A DNA stretch of 64,000 nucleotides from Bordetella genomosp. 5 (GCF_002261475.1 NZ_NEVN01000003.1:62001-126000); one strand, 5' to 3'. Shown: positions 9,103 to 17,871, counted from the first letter of the stretch. The notes: generated from the sequence alone by a model not told the origin. Translations and numbers: made by a program.

Positions 9103-10428
9103 ATGACGATCAGCCATATCGAGGCGGCACCCGCCCAGGAGGACGCGCAGCGGCAGCGCACGCGGCGGGTGGTGGTGGCGTCCATCGCGGGCAATGCGAT
9201 GGAGTGGTACGACTTCTTTATCTACGGCACGGCGGCGGCGCTGGTGTTCGGGGAGCTGTTTTTCCCCAAGGGCACCGACCCCATGCTCGGCACGATGGGC
9301 GCGTTCGCGGGCTTCGCCGTCGGCTTCTTCGCGCGGCCCCTGGGCGGTGTGATTTTTGGCCACGTGGGCGACCGCTATGGCCGCAAGCTCGCGCTCGAAT
9401 GGACGCTGGGCCTGATGGGCGTGGCGACCTTCCTGATCGGTCTGTTGCCGACCTATGAGCAGATCGGATTCTGGGCGCCCATCGCCATGGTCGTGCTGCG
9501 CCTGCTGCAGGGCGCGGCCGCGGGCGGTGAGTGGGGCGGCGGCGTGCTGCTCATCAGCGAAGCCGTCGATGGCCGCCGGCGGGGCTTCTTCTCGGCGTGG
9601 AGCCAGCTTGGCGTGGCGGGCGGTTTCGTGTTGTCGTCGGGCGTGTTCATGCTGGCGCAGCAACTGCCGCACGAAGACTTCATGAGCTGGGGCTGGCGTC
9701 TGCCGTTCCTGCTCAGCTTCATCATCTTTGGCGTCGGGCTGTATATCCGCAAGCGCATCCCCGAGAGCGAGGAGTTCGTGCGCGCGCGCAAAAAAAGCGA
9801 CACGCGCATGCCCGCGCTCGAGGTGTTCCGCAAGTATCCGCGCCAGGTCTTCACGGCGATGGGCCTGCGCATCGCCGAAAACGGGGGTTCGTACATCTTC
9901 CTCGCGTTCGCGCTCGCCTACGGCAAGTTTCTCGGCATCTCGAACGACGTGATGCTCGGGGGCGTGCTGTTCTCGATGTTCATCGAGCTCGGCACGCTGG
10001 TGTGGTTCGGCCATCTGTCGGACCGCATCGGGCGTCGCACGGTCTACCTGATCGGCGCGGCCGGACTGATGCTGGTGGCGTTTCCGTTCTTCTGGCTGGT
10101 GCAGACGCAGCAGACCGTCTGGATTTTCCTGGCTTTCTTCCTCGGCAATACCGTGTGCCACGCCGCCATGATCGGCACGCAACCGGCGTACTTCGCGGAG
10201 CTGTTTCCGGCGGAGGTGCGTTATACCGGGCTGGCGCTGGGTCACGAGCTCGCTTCTGTTTTCGCAGGCGGCCTGTCGCCGTTGATCGCGATGGCGCTGT
10301 TGCGCCACTACGAGTCGGCCACGCCGGTGGCCTGGTTTCTGATGGGCATGGCGGCCATCACGGTGGTCACCTTGCTGCTCACGCGCGAGCCCGAGCGGGA
10401 CACGGGCGGCCGCGGCGCGGGCGCCTGA
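9103..10428 (+). CDS. MFS transporter, metabolite:H+ symporter (ProP/KgtP/ShiA-like)
   Basis: 441 residues with 12 predicted membrane spans. Family markers are NAMEWYDFFIYGTAA in span 1, GRKLALEW after span 2 and LLQGAAAGGEWGGG in span 4, all typical of the metabolite:H+ symporter group that imports shikimate, 2-oxoglutarate, citrate, betaine or aromatic acids. The start has a good ribosome-binding site (AAGGGG about 8 bp upstream). It lies 67 bp after the CoA ligase and overlaps the next gene (TGATG), so it probably imports the carboxylate that the ligase activates (inference). Confidence 0.92.
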   Translation: MTISHIEAAPAQEDAQRQRTRRVVVASIAGNAMEWYDFFIYGTAAALVFGELFFPKGTDPMLGTMGAFAGFAVGFFARPLGGVIFGHVGDRYGRKLALEWTLGLMGVATFLIGLLPTYEQIGFWAPIAMVVLRLLQGAAAGGEWGGGVLLISEAVDGRRRGFFSAWSQLGVAGGFVLSSGVFMLAQQLPHEDFMSWGWRLPFLLSFIIFGVGLYIRKRIPESEEFVRARKKSDTRMPALEVFRKYPRQVFTAMGLRIAENGGSYIFLAFALAYGKFLGISNDVMLGGVLFSMFIELGTLVWFGHLSDRIGRRTVYLIGAAGLMLVAFPFFWLVQTQQTVWIFLAFFLGNTVCHAAMIGTQPAYFAELFPAEVRYTGLALGHELASVFAGGLSPLIAMALLRHYESATPVAWFLMGMAAITVVTLLLTREPERDTGGRGAGA

Positions 10429-11573
10429 TGGCGACGGCCATCGGCATTACCGGCGTCGCGGAAACGCCGCTCATGCGGCATCCGCCGCAGGGCGTTTCCA
10501 CGGCCGGCCTGCTGGCGCAGGCCCTGCGCGAGGCGCTGGACGATGCGGGCCTGCGGCTGCGCGACGTCGATGGCCTGGGGCTGGCATCCTTCACGCTCAA
10601 GCCGGACCGTGCCATCGACTTCGCCTGGCGCATGGGGCTGCGCCTGCGCTGGTGCCTGCAGGACGAGCTCGGCGGCGCGAGCGCGGTCAACCTCCTGCGG
10701 CAGGCCTGGCTGGCGCTGCAGGCCGGTCAGGCGCGCACCGTGGTCCTGCTGGCTGGCGACCACTTCGGCGGCGCCGATTTCACCGCGCTGGTCCGAGACT
10801 ACAACGGCACCGCCCGGGATCTGCTCAGTCCGCTGGGCTGCGTCGGGCCGAATCCCTTGTTTGCGATGGTGACGCAGCGACAGATGAACGAGCGCGGCGT
10901 GGGCCGGGCCGACTACGGGGCGCTGTGCGTCGCGCAGCGTGCCCATGCGGCGGACTACGCGCAGGCCGCGTTTCGCACGCCCATCACGCTCGACGACTAT
11001 CTCGCCGCGCCCATGGTGTGCGAACCCTTGTCGCGTCTGGATTGCGTGCCGGTGGTGAGCGGGGCGGCCGCCGTGGTGCTGCAGGCCGGGCCGGCCGGCG
11101 TGCACGTGACGCTGCGCGCCGCCACGGCCGACTACAACGGCGATCAGCAGGAAGGCGATGGCCTGCGGACGGGACTGCGTGCCTGCGCGCCGGCGCTGTG
11201 GGCCGACGCGGACGCGGGGCCCGCCGACATGGAGGTGGTCAGCGTGTACGACGACTATCCCGCCATCGCGCTGGCGCAGCTCGACGACCTGGGCTTCGCG
11301 GCCGACGGCGACCTGCCACGTCTCGTGCAGACCCGCATCGCCACCGGTTCGCTGGCGCTGAACACGGCGGGCGGGCAGCTGTCGGCCGGGCAGGCCGGAA
11401 CCGCCGGTGGCATGCATGGTTTGGTCGAGGTGGCGCGGCAACTACTGGGGCGGGCTGGCACGCGTCAACGCCCCGGGGCCCGGCTCGGTCTGTGCACGGG
11501 TTACGGCATGGTTCAGTACCGCTATGGCATGTGCGCGAACGCAGCGGTACTCGAACGGCGGGAGGCGCGATGA
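10428..11573 (+). CDS. Thiolase-fold protein lacking canonical thiolase catalytic residues
   Basis: 381 residues. The fold is recognisable from the N-terminal GITGVAETPLMR, the DELGGASAVNLLRQA helix and NTAGGQLSAGQAGTAGGMHG in the C-terminal domain. In thiolases the helix carries the nucleophilic Cys (CxSG) and the C-terminal loop reads GHPxG with the catalytic His. Here those positions read GGAS and GQAG, so both are missing. The C-terminal CGGG loop is replaced by CTGYGMVQYRYGM. Family knowledge: SCP2-type thiolase-like proteins paired with DUF35 proteins include Ltp2-type retro-aldolases of steroid side-chain breakdown, which use Tyr residues. The downstream gene is such a DUF35 protein (4-bp overlap). 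An aldolase or lyase acting on an acyl-CoA is therefore more likely than thiolysis (inference). Confidence 0.82.
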   Translation: MATAIGITGVAETPLMRHPPQGVSTAGLLAQALREALDDAGLRLRDVDGLGLASFTLKPDRAIDFAWRMGLRLRWCLQDELGGASAVNLLRQAWLALQAGQARTVVLLAGDHFGGADFTALVRDYNGTARDLLSPLGCVGPNPLFAMVTQRQMNERGVGRADYGALCVAQRAHAADYAQAAFRTPITLDDYLAAPMVCEPLSRLDCVPVVSGAAAVVLQAGPAGVHVTLRAATADYNGDQQEGDGLRTGLRACAPALWADADAGPADMEVVSVYDDYPAIALAQLDDLGFAADGDLPRLVQTRIATGSLALNTAGGQLSAGQAGTAGGMHGLVEVARQLLGRAGTRQRPGARLGLCTGYGMVQYRYGMCANAAVLERREAR

Positions 11574-11914
11574 GCGGTGCGGTACTGATCTGGCAATGCC
11601 GGGGCTGCGGCCACGTGATGTTCCCTGCGCGCCTAGGCTGTCCAGCGTGCGGCGCGGAGACCTTCGATCCCGTGCCGGTGCGCGAGGGCACGATCACGGC
11701 GCATACGCGGCAACGCGATGGGTCCCTCATCGTCAGCGTGGCGGTGGCGGGCGGCGTGACGCTGGTGGCGCGGCATGCCGGCGCCGACGCCGCGTCTGGG
11801 CAGCGCGTGCGGCTGGAAGACCGTGGCGGCGAGCATCCCGCGCCCTGGGCGCTGCCGCTGGGCGTCGCCGCAACGTCCGCGGCGCGAGACGAAAAAAAAC
11901 CCGCAGGCCAGTAG
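11570..11914 (+). CDS. DUF35 zinc-ribbon / OB-fold acyl-CoA partner protein
   Basis: 114 residues. An N-terminal rubredoxin-like zinc ribbon (WQCRGCGHVMFP...LGCPACGAE, two CxxC pairs) precedes a short OB-fold domain. Family knowledge: DUF35 proteins form complexes with thiolase-like or hydratase partners and bind acyl-CoA, as in the ChsH2-Ltp2 aldolase. The ATG overlaps the stop of the thiolase-like gene (ATGA), implying coupled translation in fixed ratio and supporting a two-subunit enzyme. It ends the operon. Its last codons lie inside the hairpin that terminates the convergent BI-1 gene. Confidence 0.88.
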   Translation: MSGAVLIWQCRGCGHVMFPARLGCPACGAETFDPVPVREGTITAHTRQRDGSLIVSVAVAGGVTLVARHAGADAASGQRVRLEDRGGEHPAPWALPLGVAATSAARDEKKPAGQ

Positions 11915-11924
11915 GCTTGCGGGT
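11892..11924 (-). terminator. Terminator of the BI-1 family gene
   Basis: The stem ACCCGCAGGCC / GGCTTGCGGGT (one G-T pair, loop AGTA) is followed on the minus strand by eight T. It overlaps the 3' end of the DUF35 gene. Confidence 0.75.
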
Positions 11925-11965
11925 GGGGGTAACGCGCAGGACAGTGCAGCTAGCCTGCCCGCGCC

Positions 11966-12673
11966 TTATTCGCGATTGCCGCCGAAGATGCCGAGCAGCA
12001 TCAGCAGGTTCGAGAAGACGTTGTAGACGTCGAGGTAGATGGCCAGCGTGGCGGAAACGTAGTTGGTTTCGCCGCCGTTGACCACGCGCTGCAGGTCGAC
12101 CAGCATGAAGGCCGAGAAGATCACGATGGCGAGCACCGAGACCGTCAGCATCAGCGCCGGGATCTGCAGGAAGATGTTGGCCAGTGCCGCGACCAGGATC
12201 ACGACCGCGCCGACGAACAGCCACTTCTGCATCGACGAGAGGTCGCGCTTGATCGTGGTGGCCAGCGTGGCCATGGTGGCGAACACCGCAGCCGTGCCGC
12301 CGAAGGCGAGCATCACCAGCTGTGCGCCGTTGCCCATGCCGAGCACGAAGCCCAGCAGACGCGACAGCATCACGCCCATGAAGAACGTGAACGCGAGCAG
12401 CAGGGTCACGCCCAGCGAGTTGTTCTTGTTCTTCTCGATGGCGAACATCAGGCCGAATGCGCCGACCAGAAACACGATGGCCGACAGGCCCGGGCTACCG
12501 GCCATGACGCGGTTGATGCCGGTGTACATGCCCACGGCCGCGCCCAGCACCGTCGGGATCAGCGACAGCGCCAGCAGCCAGTAGGTGTTGCGCAGCACTT
12601 TGTTCCGGACGACTTCGCCCGGCGCGCCGGCATAACCGGAACGGTTAAAAGGGGACGGACGGTATTCGTTCAT
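11966..12673 (-). CDS. Bax inhibitor-1 / YccA family integral membrane protein
   Basis: 235 residues with seven hydrophobic segments from about residue 30 to the C-terminus, the topology of the BI-1/UPF0005 family. The family proteins are inner-membrane; E. coli YccA modulates FtsH and YbhL is a relative, and some members act as pH-sensitive Ca2+ leaks. Exact function here is unknown. The polar N-terminus (MNEYRPSPFNRSGYAG) and the helix ending LMLLGIFGGNRE are typical. An AAGGAG ribosome-binding site lies about 8 bp before the ATG. It is a single-gene unit with its own terminator. Confidence 0.9.
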   Translation of the reverse strand: MNEYRPSPFNRSGYAGAPGEVVRNKVLRNTYWLLALSLIPTVLGAAVGMYTGINRVMAGSPGLSAIVFLVGAFGLMFAIEKNKNNSLGVTLLLAFTFFMGVMLSRLLGFVLGMGNGAQLVMLAFGGTAAVFATMATLATTIKRDLSSMQKWLFVGAVVILVAALANIFLQIPALMLTVSVLAIVIFSAFMLVDLQRVVNGGETNYVSATLAIYLDVYNVFSNLLMLLGIFGGNRE

Positions 12674-12867
12674 GACGACTCCTTGTGCGGCAAAGTGATC
12701 TTGCCTAGATAGCTTAGACGGGAAGTCTACCTGACAGTTCCCTTAATGATCCAGCATTTTGGAACATATGGGGCCAGTTGGCAGACAATCAAGACGGATA
12801 AGCCGCGCGTGCCTCCGCGCGTTCAAGCTACCCCTATCCGACCGCAACGCCGGCGTCGGGGTTCCTG

Positions 12868-13479
12868 TCAGCCCCGGCGCAGGCGGGCCAGCGCGCGATC
12901 GATCAGCGCCGGCAGGTCGGCCTCGAGGCGGGCGCGCATGTCGGCGGCGGCCTGCTCGGCGGCCTCTTGCACGGCGGTTTCGAGCTCGGCCTGCAGCAGC
13001 GCACGCAGGACGGGTTCGGCGCCGGGCGGCACGGGGTCGGCGGCGGCGGGTGCGGCAGCGGCAGCTGGCGCGACGGGCACGGCGGCGGCCACGGCGGGAG
13101 CCGGCGTGCGCGCGCCCGCATGCTCCGTCAGGCTGGCGGCCGCCAGCGAGGCGGCCTGCGAGCCGGTGAGCGCGTCGGCCGACCACGGCGTGGCGGCGGC
13201 GGGCTCAGGGGAGGTGGCGGCCGGCGGGGCGATCATCGGCTCCGCCAGCGGATCGGCGGGCGCCAGCGCCGCCGAGGGCTCCCAGACCTGATCCAGCACG
13301 GGCACATCGAACGGCAGCGACTCGTCGGCGGCGGGCGTCTCGGCCGGGTCCGCGGCGAGCGCGGGCGCGGCGTGCGACGAAGGCGCGCGCGCGTCGTCAG
13401 CCTCGCTGGCGGAGGGCAGCGTGGGCTCGACCCGCTGGGTCAGCGTGGGAATGCCGGGATCGGTATGGGGGCGGGGCAT
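12868..13479 (-). CDS. Pro/Ala-rich hypothetical protein (DUF2486-like)
   Basis: 203 residues. The N-terminus MPRPHTDPGIPTLTQRVEP resembles the DUF2486 proteins encoded beside holC in Burkholderiales (family link from memory, moderate). The middle is a low-complexity Ala/Pro/acidic region. The last 50 residues (AEPVLRALLQAELETAV onward to LPALIDRALARLRRG) form a predicted amphipathic helix and are the only likely structured part. I chose the ATG at 13479 because the frame upstream of it runs antisense-like through holC and has no homologous character. It follows holC by 38 bp on the same strand. Function unknown. Confidence 0.72.
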   Translation of the reverse strand: MPRPHTDPGIPTLTQRVEPTLPSASEADDARAPSSHAAPALAADPAETPAADESLPFDVPVLDQVWEPSAALAPADPLAEPMIAPPAATSPEPAAATPWSADALTGSQAASLAAASLTEHAGARTPAPAVAAAVPVAPAAAAAPAAADPVPPGAEPVLRALLQAELETAVQEAAEQAAADMRARLEADLPALIDRALARLRRG

Positions 13480-13517
13480 GGCAATGCGAAACAAAAGAGG
13501 GCTGGCGCGCGGCGCGC

Positions 13518-13958
13518 TCAGGCGCCGCGGCTCAGGTCGTGGCTGTGCAGGCTGTGGCCGGCGGCCTGGTAGTCGCGCCAGCGCAGGCGGGCCGACTGGC
13601 GGTCGGCCGCCTCGTCGGAGACGATCTCGAGCACGCGCTCGAAACCATCGTAGCGAGGCGGGCAGGCATCGTCCAGGTTGAGCAGCCAGGCGCCCGCATC
13701 CGGCATGCCGGGGGCATCCTGCGGATCCGCGGCCGTGAGCACGATCGGCGTGCGGTCGGCGAGCGGATCCTTGGCCAGCACGTGCGGTACGAACGCGGTG
13801 TCGTCGAAGGCCCACAACATGCGGTCGAAGGCCGACAGACGTGTGCCGTCACTGCAGTACACCACCAGGCGCTGGCCCGCCAGATAGCGCTTGCGCGCGG
13901 TCTGGCAGGCTGCGCGCAGGCGGTCGGGCGCGCCGAAGGCGAAGTCGACGCGGGTCAT
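13518..13958 (-). CDS. holC: DNA polymerase III subunit chi
   Basis: 146 residues. It begins with MTRVDFAFGAPDRLRAACQTARK and carries the family's VVYCSDGTRLSAFDRMLWAFDDTAFVPHV, PIVLTA and FERVLEIVSDEAADRQSARLRWRDY segments. Chi links the clamp-loader complex to single-stranded DNA-binding protein at the replication fork. It lies 13 bp after pepA, the widespread pepA-holC arrangement, with the DUF2486-like gene after it. Confidence 0.93.
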   Translation of the reverse strand: MTRVDFAFGAPDRLRAACQTARKRYLAGQRLVVYCSDGTRLSAFDRMLWAFDDTAFVPHVLAKDPLADRTPIVLTAADPQDAPGMPDAGAWLLNLDDACPPRYDGFERVLEIVSDEAADRQSARLRWRDYQAAGHSLHSHDLSRGA

Positions 13959-13971
13959 GCCGTGCGCCGCA

Positions 13972-15480
13972 TCAGGCGGCCTGGTCGAGCAGGTACTGCA
14001 TCAGCAGCGGAACCGGACGGCCGGTGGCGCCCTTGTCCTTGCCACCCTTCCAGGCGGTGCCGGCGATGTCCAGATGCGCCCAGGGATACGCCTTGGCGAA
14101 ACGCGACAGGAAGCACGCCGCCGTGACGGCGCCGGCCTGCGGGCCTCCGATGTTGGCGATGTCGGCGAAGTTGGACTTCAGCTGATCCTGATAGGCGTCG
14201 TCCATCGGCATGCGCCATGCCGTGTCCATGGCTTCGCGGCCGGCGGTCAGAAGCGCGTCGGCCAGATCGTCGTTCTTCGAGAACAGGCCGGTGTTGACGC
14301 TGCCGAGCGCCACGACGCATGCGCCGGTCAGGGTGGCGATGTCGATCACGGCCGAAGGCTTGAAGCGTTCGGCGTAGGTGAGCGCGTCGCACAGCACCAG
14401 GCGGCCTTCGGCGTCGGTGTTGAGGATTTCGATGGTCTGGCCGGACATGCTGGTGACGACATCGCCCGGTTTGTTGGCCGTGCCGCTGGGCATGTTTTCG
14501 CAGGCGGCGATCAGGCCGACCACGTCGAGCGGCAGCTCGAGCTCGGCGAGGGCACGGAAGGTGCCCAGCACGCTCGCCGCGCCGCACATGTCGTACTTCA
14601 TTTCGTCCATCGTGGCGGCGGGCTTGATCGAGATGCCGCCCGAGTCGAACGTGATGCCTTTGCCGACCAGCACCACCGGACCGGCCGCCGTCTTGCTCTT
14701 CTTGGCGGCCTTGCCGCTGTAGCGCAGCACGATGAAGCGCAGCGGTTCGGCCGAACCGCGGGCCACCGATGCGAAGGAGCCCATGCCCAGCGCTTCGACC
14801 TTGGCCTGATCCAGCACTTCGACCTTCAGCGAGCCCTTGAACTCGCGCGCCAGCTTGCGCGCGGTGTCGGCGAGATAGGTGGGGGTGCAGATGTTGCCCG
14901 GCAGGTTGCCCAGCGTGCGGGTGAGCGTCATGCCATTGGCGATGGCGCCGCCCTCGCGCAGGCCGAGCTGCGCCTGCGCGGTATCGGTGCGCTCGACGAC
15001 CTGCGTGATCTTCTTGAGCTTGGGCTGCGCGTCGCGGTCGGGTTTGCCGAACGTGGCGTCGTAGTGATAGGTGGCGGCGCCGGCCGAGATCGCGGCGGCG
15101 CGGGTGCGGGCGCGGATCGAGACGTCGTCGATCACATTGGCGGCCAGCGTCGAGACGCCTTCCGTGAGCTGAGCGGCCACGCATGCCGAGGCGAAGGCCT
15201 GTTCGGCGCTGGCGTGGGTGCGCGCGTTGTAATCCTCGCGCTTGCCCAGGCCCACCAGAATCACGCGCTGCGCGCTCACGCCTTGCAGACTGCGCAGCAC
15301 CAGCGTGGCGCCGGCGCGGCCGCGGAATTCGGTTTTGACCACGGCGCGCACGGCGCCGTTGGCCGCGCGGTCGATCAATTCGGCCGCCGGGCTCAGGATG
15401 CCATCGGCAAACACGCCCACGGCGAGGGCCGAGGTCTTGATTTGATGCAGGGAAGCGGTGGTCTGTGTGCTAAATTCCAT
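13972..15480 (-). CDS. pepA: Leucyl aminopeptidase (M17), PepA
   Basis: 502 residues, full length. The C-terminal catalytic domain holds the metal-binding signature NTDAEGRLVL (residues near 340) and the upstream lysine/aspartate segment VGKGITFDSGGISIKPA. The N-terminal domain is the variable regulatory or DNA-binding part. PepA removes N-terminal residues from peptides in the cytoplasm, and in E. coli also acts in Xer recombination and carAB control. It is divergent from lptF across only 54 bp, the usual arrangement. Confidence 0.96.
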   Translation of the reverse strand: MEFSTQTTASLHQIKTSALAVGVFADGILSPAAELIDRAANGAVRAVVKTEFRGRAGATLVLRSLQGVSAQRVILVGLGKREDYNARTHASAEQAFASACVAAQLTEGVSTLAANVIDDVSIRARTRAAAISAGAATYHYDATFGKPDRDAQPKLKKITQVVERTDTAQAQLGLREGGAIANGMTLTRTLGNLPGNICTPTYLADTARKLAREFKGSLKVEVLDQAKVEALGMGSFASVARGSAEPLRFIVLRYSGKAAKKSKTAAGPVVLVGKGITFDSGGISIKPAATMDEMKYDMCGAASVLGTFRALAELELPLDVVGLIAACENMPSGTANKPGDVVTSMSGQTIEILNTDAEGRLVLCDALTYAERFKPSAVIDIATLTGACVVALGSVNTGLFSKNDDLADALLTAGREAMDTAWRMPMDDAYQDQLKSNFADIANIGGPQAGAVTAACFLSRFAKAYPWAHLDIAGTAWKGGKDKGATGRPVPLLMQYLLDQAA

Positions 15481-15534
15481 GGGGATTTCCCGAGTGCGTC
15501 GTATGTTGCGGACGATTATCCCGCAAATTCTTCC

Positions 15535-16653
15535 ATGTCTCTATTCAAACGGTCAGTCGTCAGCGAGATTACCAGTCACGCTGGCGTTGTGTTTTCAACG
15601 CTCGTCGTCGTGTGGCTAAGCGTTCTGCTCGTACGCCTGTTGGGCGAAGCGGCAGGTGGCAGCATTGGTGCCGACGTGGTGATGGGCCTGGCCGCATTCT
15701 CCACGATCACGGCCCTGCCCACGGTGCTGGCGGTGTCGCTGTTCATCGCGGTGCTCACTACGGTCACGCGCAATTATCGCGAATCCGAAATGGTGGTCTG
15801 GTTCGCCAGCGGCCTGTCGCTGGCCGACTGGCTGCGCCCCGTGCTGCGCGTCGCGGTGCCGGTGGCGGCGCTGATCGCCGTGCTGACGCTGATGGCCTCG
15901 CCCTGGGCCTATCGTCAGATCGGCGAGTATCGCGAACGCTTCGAGCAGCGCTCGGATCTGTCCAAGGTGGCGGCGGGGCAATTCGCCGAGTCGGGCCGCG
16001 GCGACCGGGTGTTCTTCGCCGAAGACCCCACCCGCCCGGGTGACGAGCTCGGCGCCGTGTTCGCGCGCGCCATCGATCCCGAATGGTTCAGCGTCCTGAC
16101 CGCGCGCAGCGCGCACAGCGAAACGCTCGCCAACGGCGATCGCTTTCTGGTGCTGTCCGAAGGCAATCGCTACGACCTCAAGCCCGGCACGCCCGAAATG
16201 CGGCTGAGCGAGTTCGCGACCTACGGTTTGCGCCTCGAGAGCAAAGGCGGAGAAGACCCGCTCGCCGAGGCGCGCGCCGCGGCAGAGCGCTCGAGCAAGG
16301 CGCGTCCGACCATGCAGCTCATCGCCGACAACACCGACAGCGCGTGGTCGCAGATCATGTGGCGTATCGCGATGCCGCTGGCCGCCCTCAATCTCGCGTT
16401 GCTCGCGATTCCGCTCGGCGCGGTGAATCCGCGCCTGGGCCGCTCGGGCGACCTGCTGATCGCGGGCCTGGTGGGGCTGCTCTACATGAACATGATCAAC
16501 CTGTCGCGCGCCTGGATCGGCAGCGGCAAGATCAGCTTCGGTATCGGCGTGTGGGCCATTCATGCCGTCGTGGCGGGACTGTTCGCATTCCTGCTGATGC
16601 GCCGGCTGCGCGTGAAAGCGCCGCGTGATCACAAGAAGAACACCGCTTCCTGA
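15535..16653 (+). CDS. lptF: LPS export ABC transporter permease LptF
   Basis: 372 residues. Three N-terminal membrane spans (about residues 12-115), a periplasmic beta-jellyroll domain (about 125-265, with YREsE-type segments and GNRYDLKPGTPEMRLSEFATYGLRL) and three C-terminal spans ending in VWAIHAVVAGLFAFLLMRRL give the LptF topology. LptF and LptG form the inner-membrane pair of the LptB2FG machine that extracts LPS. The ATG at 15535 is chosen because MSLFKRSVVSEI matches the family start; the frame upstream is antisense to pepA. Unusually, no lptG follows: a terminator closes the gene and a LysR gene comes next. Confidence 0.93.
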   Translation: MSLFKRSVVSEITSHAGVVFSTLVVVWLSVLLVRLLGEAAGGSIGADVVMGLAAFSTITALPTVLAVSLFIAVLTTVTRNYRESEMVVWFASGLSLADWLRPVLRVAVPVAALIAVLTLMASPWAYRQIGEYRERFEQRSDLSKVAAGQFAESGRGDRVFFAEDPTRPGDELGAVFARAIDPEWFSVLTARSAHSETLANGDRFLVLSEGNRYDLKPGTPEMRLSEFATYGLRLESKGGEDPLAEARAAAERSSKARPTMQLIADNTDSAWSQIMWRIAMPLAALNLALLAIPLGAVNPRLGRSGDLLIAGLVGLLYMNMINLSRAWIGSGKISFGIGVWAIHAVVAGLFAFLLMRRLRVKAPRDHKKNTAS

Positions 16654-16671
16654 TCGATCGCATTCCGCACA

Positions 16672-16694
16672 GGGCGCCGCAACGGCGCCCTTTT
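16672..16694 (+). terminator. Terminator after lptF
   Basis: A perfect 8-bp stem (GGGCGCCG / CGGCGCCC, loop CAA) is followed by TTTT, 18 bp after the lptF stop. It shows that the lptF transcript is meant to end here without lptG. Confidence 0.8.
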
Positions 16695-16761
16695 GCATTC
16701 CAGGCGAGATTTAAGACCGTGGCGCGGTCGCGCGCCCGCTGGGCGGACAGGGCGCGGGCGT

Positions 16762-17682
16762 TCAGGCCAGGTAGCGCATCCTGCCGCGCTGCCCCTGCAG
16801 CAGGCCGGTGTTGTGTTCGACCGAGCGCCGCATGAAATCCCACAAGAGGCTCACCCGCTTGAGCTTGTACAGGTCTTCGTGGCAATACATCCAGAAGCTG
16901 CGCGTGATCGCGACGTCCGCGTCCAGCACCGGTACGAGCCGGGGATCCTGGGCGGCGATGAAGCAGGGCAGGATTGCGAGCGACTGGCCCTGCAAGGCCG
17001 CGTGGTACTGCGCGACCACGCTGGTGCTGCGTAGCATGACGCGGCTGTTGGGCAGCAGGTCTTCGAGGTAACGCAGCCGCTCACTGAAAAGCAGCTCGTC
17101 GACATAGCCGATGAAGTTGTGCTCGGCCAGGTCTTCGCGGCGGCGGATCGGGGCATGGCGCGCCAGATACTGCGGCGTGCCGTAAAGCATCAGGGTGTAG
17201 TCGCACAGCTTGCTGCAGATGTAGGGCCCGCGTTGCGGCCGCTCGATCGTGATCGCCAGATCCGCCTCGCGCTTTGACAGGCTGACGAAGCGCGGCACCG
17301 GCAGGATATCGAGCGTGATGTGGGGATAGCGCCGCTGGAAGTCCGCGGCCAGCGGCGTCACGACGTAGCTGCCGAAGCCTTCGGTCGCCCCGATGCGAAC
17401 GTGGCCGGACAGCGCCTGGCCGATGCCCGAGAGGCTTTCGCGTGCCGTCTGCACGGTGCTTTCGAGTTGTTCGGCGTGAACGAACAGCCGTTGGCCGTCT
17501 TCGGTGAGCACGAACCCGGCGCTGCGGGATTTCTCGAACAGCAGGCTGCCGAGCTCGGCTTCGAGCCCGCGGATGCGCCGCGACACCGTGGTGTGCTCCA
17601 CGCCCAGCCGGCGTGCCGCCGCGCTGACGCGCTGGGTGCGCGCGACCTCGAGAAAGTAGCGGAGGCTGTCCCAATCGAGCAT
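16762..17682 (-). CDS. LysR-family regulator divergent from an orphan binding protein
   Basis: 306 residues from MLDWDSLRYFLEVARTQRVS. The N-terminal helix-turn-helix is VSAAARRLGVEHTTVSRRIRGLE. The variant HTTVSRRI recognition helix belongs to the LysR branch that begins with WDSLRYFLEV. I chose the ATG at 17682, which has AAGGG about 6 bp upstream, over one 36 bp earlier that lacks a ribosome-binding site and lies inside an operator-like dyad. It faces the ABC binding-protein gene at 17872 and probably controls it. Confidence 0.88.
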   Translation of the reverse strand: MLDWDSLRYFLEVARTQRVSAAARRLGVEHTTVSRRIRGLEAELGSLLFEKSRSAGFVLTEDGQRLFVHAEQLESTVQTARESLSGIGQALSGHVRIGATEGFGSYVVTPLAADFQRRYPHITLDILPVPRFVSLSKREADLAITIERPQRGPYICSKLCDYTLMLYGTPQYLARHAPIRRREDLAEHNFIGYVDELLFSERLRYLEDLLPNSRVMLRSTSVVAQYHAALQGQSLAILPCFIAAQDPRLVPVLDADVAITRSFWMYCHEDLYKLKRVSLLWDFMRRSVEHNTGLLQGQRGRMRYLA

Positions 17683-17698
17683 GGTGACCCTTGGATTT

Positions 17699-17720
17699 GG
17701 TTGTGCATGAATGCACAACC
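17699..17720. promoter_or_regulatory. Perfect inverted repeat, candidate LysR operator
   Basis: Ten-base arms GGTTGTGCAT and ATGCACAACC flank a 2-bp centre (GA). The motif centre is about 63 bp upstream of the start predicted from the promoter at 17738-17766 and 17 bp upstream of the LysR start codon. A related half, AATGTGCATT, follows at 17721-17730, where an activation site would lie. Confidence 0.6.
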
Positions 17721-17737
17721 AATGTGCATTCCTGGCG

Positions 17738-17766
17738 TTGCTGGTGGATTTTCACACATCTACACT
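17738..17766 (+). promoter_or_regulatory. Candidate sigma-70 promoter of the binding-protein gene
   Basis: TTGCTG (17738-17743), a 17-bp spacer and TACACT (17761-17766). The -35 is weak, as expected for a LysR-activated promoter. Confidence 0.45.
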
Positions 17767-17871
17767 AGGCCGGCCACCCCGGTTCCGCGTCCCGCGCAGC
17801 AGGGAGTGAGCCCACGAAAAATGCCCTGGCCGCGCAGGTGGCCGGAGGCAGAAAACACCGGAGACAAGGTC

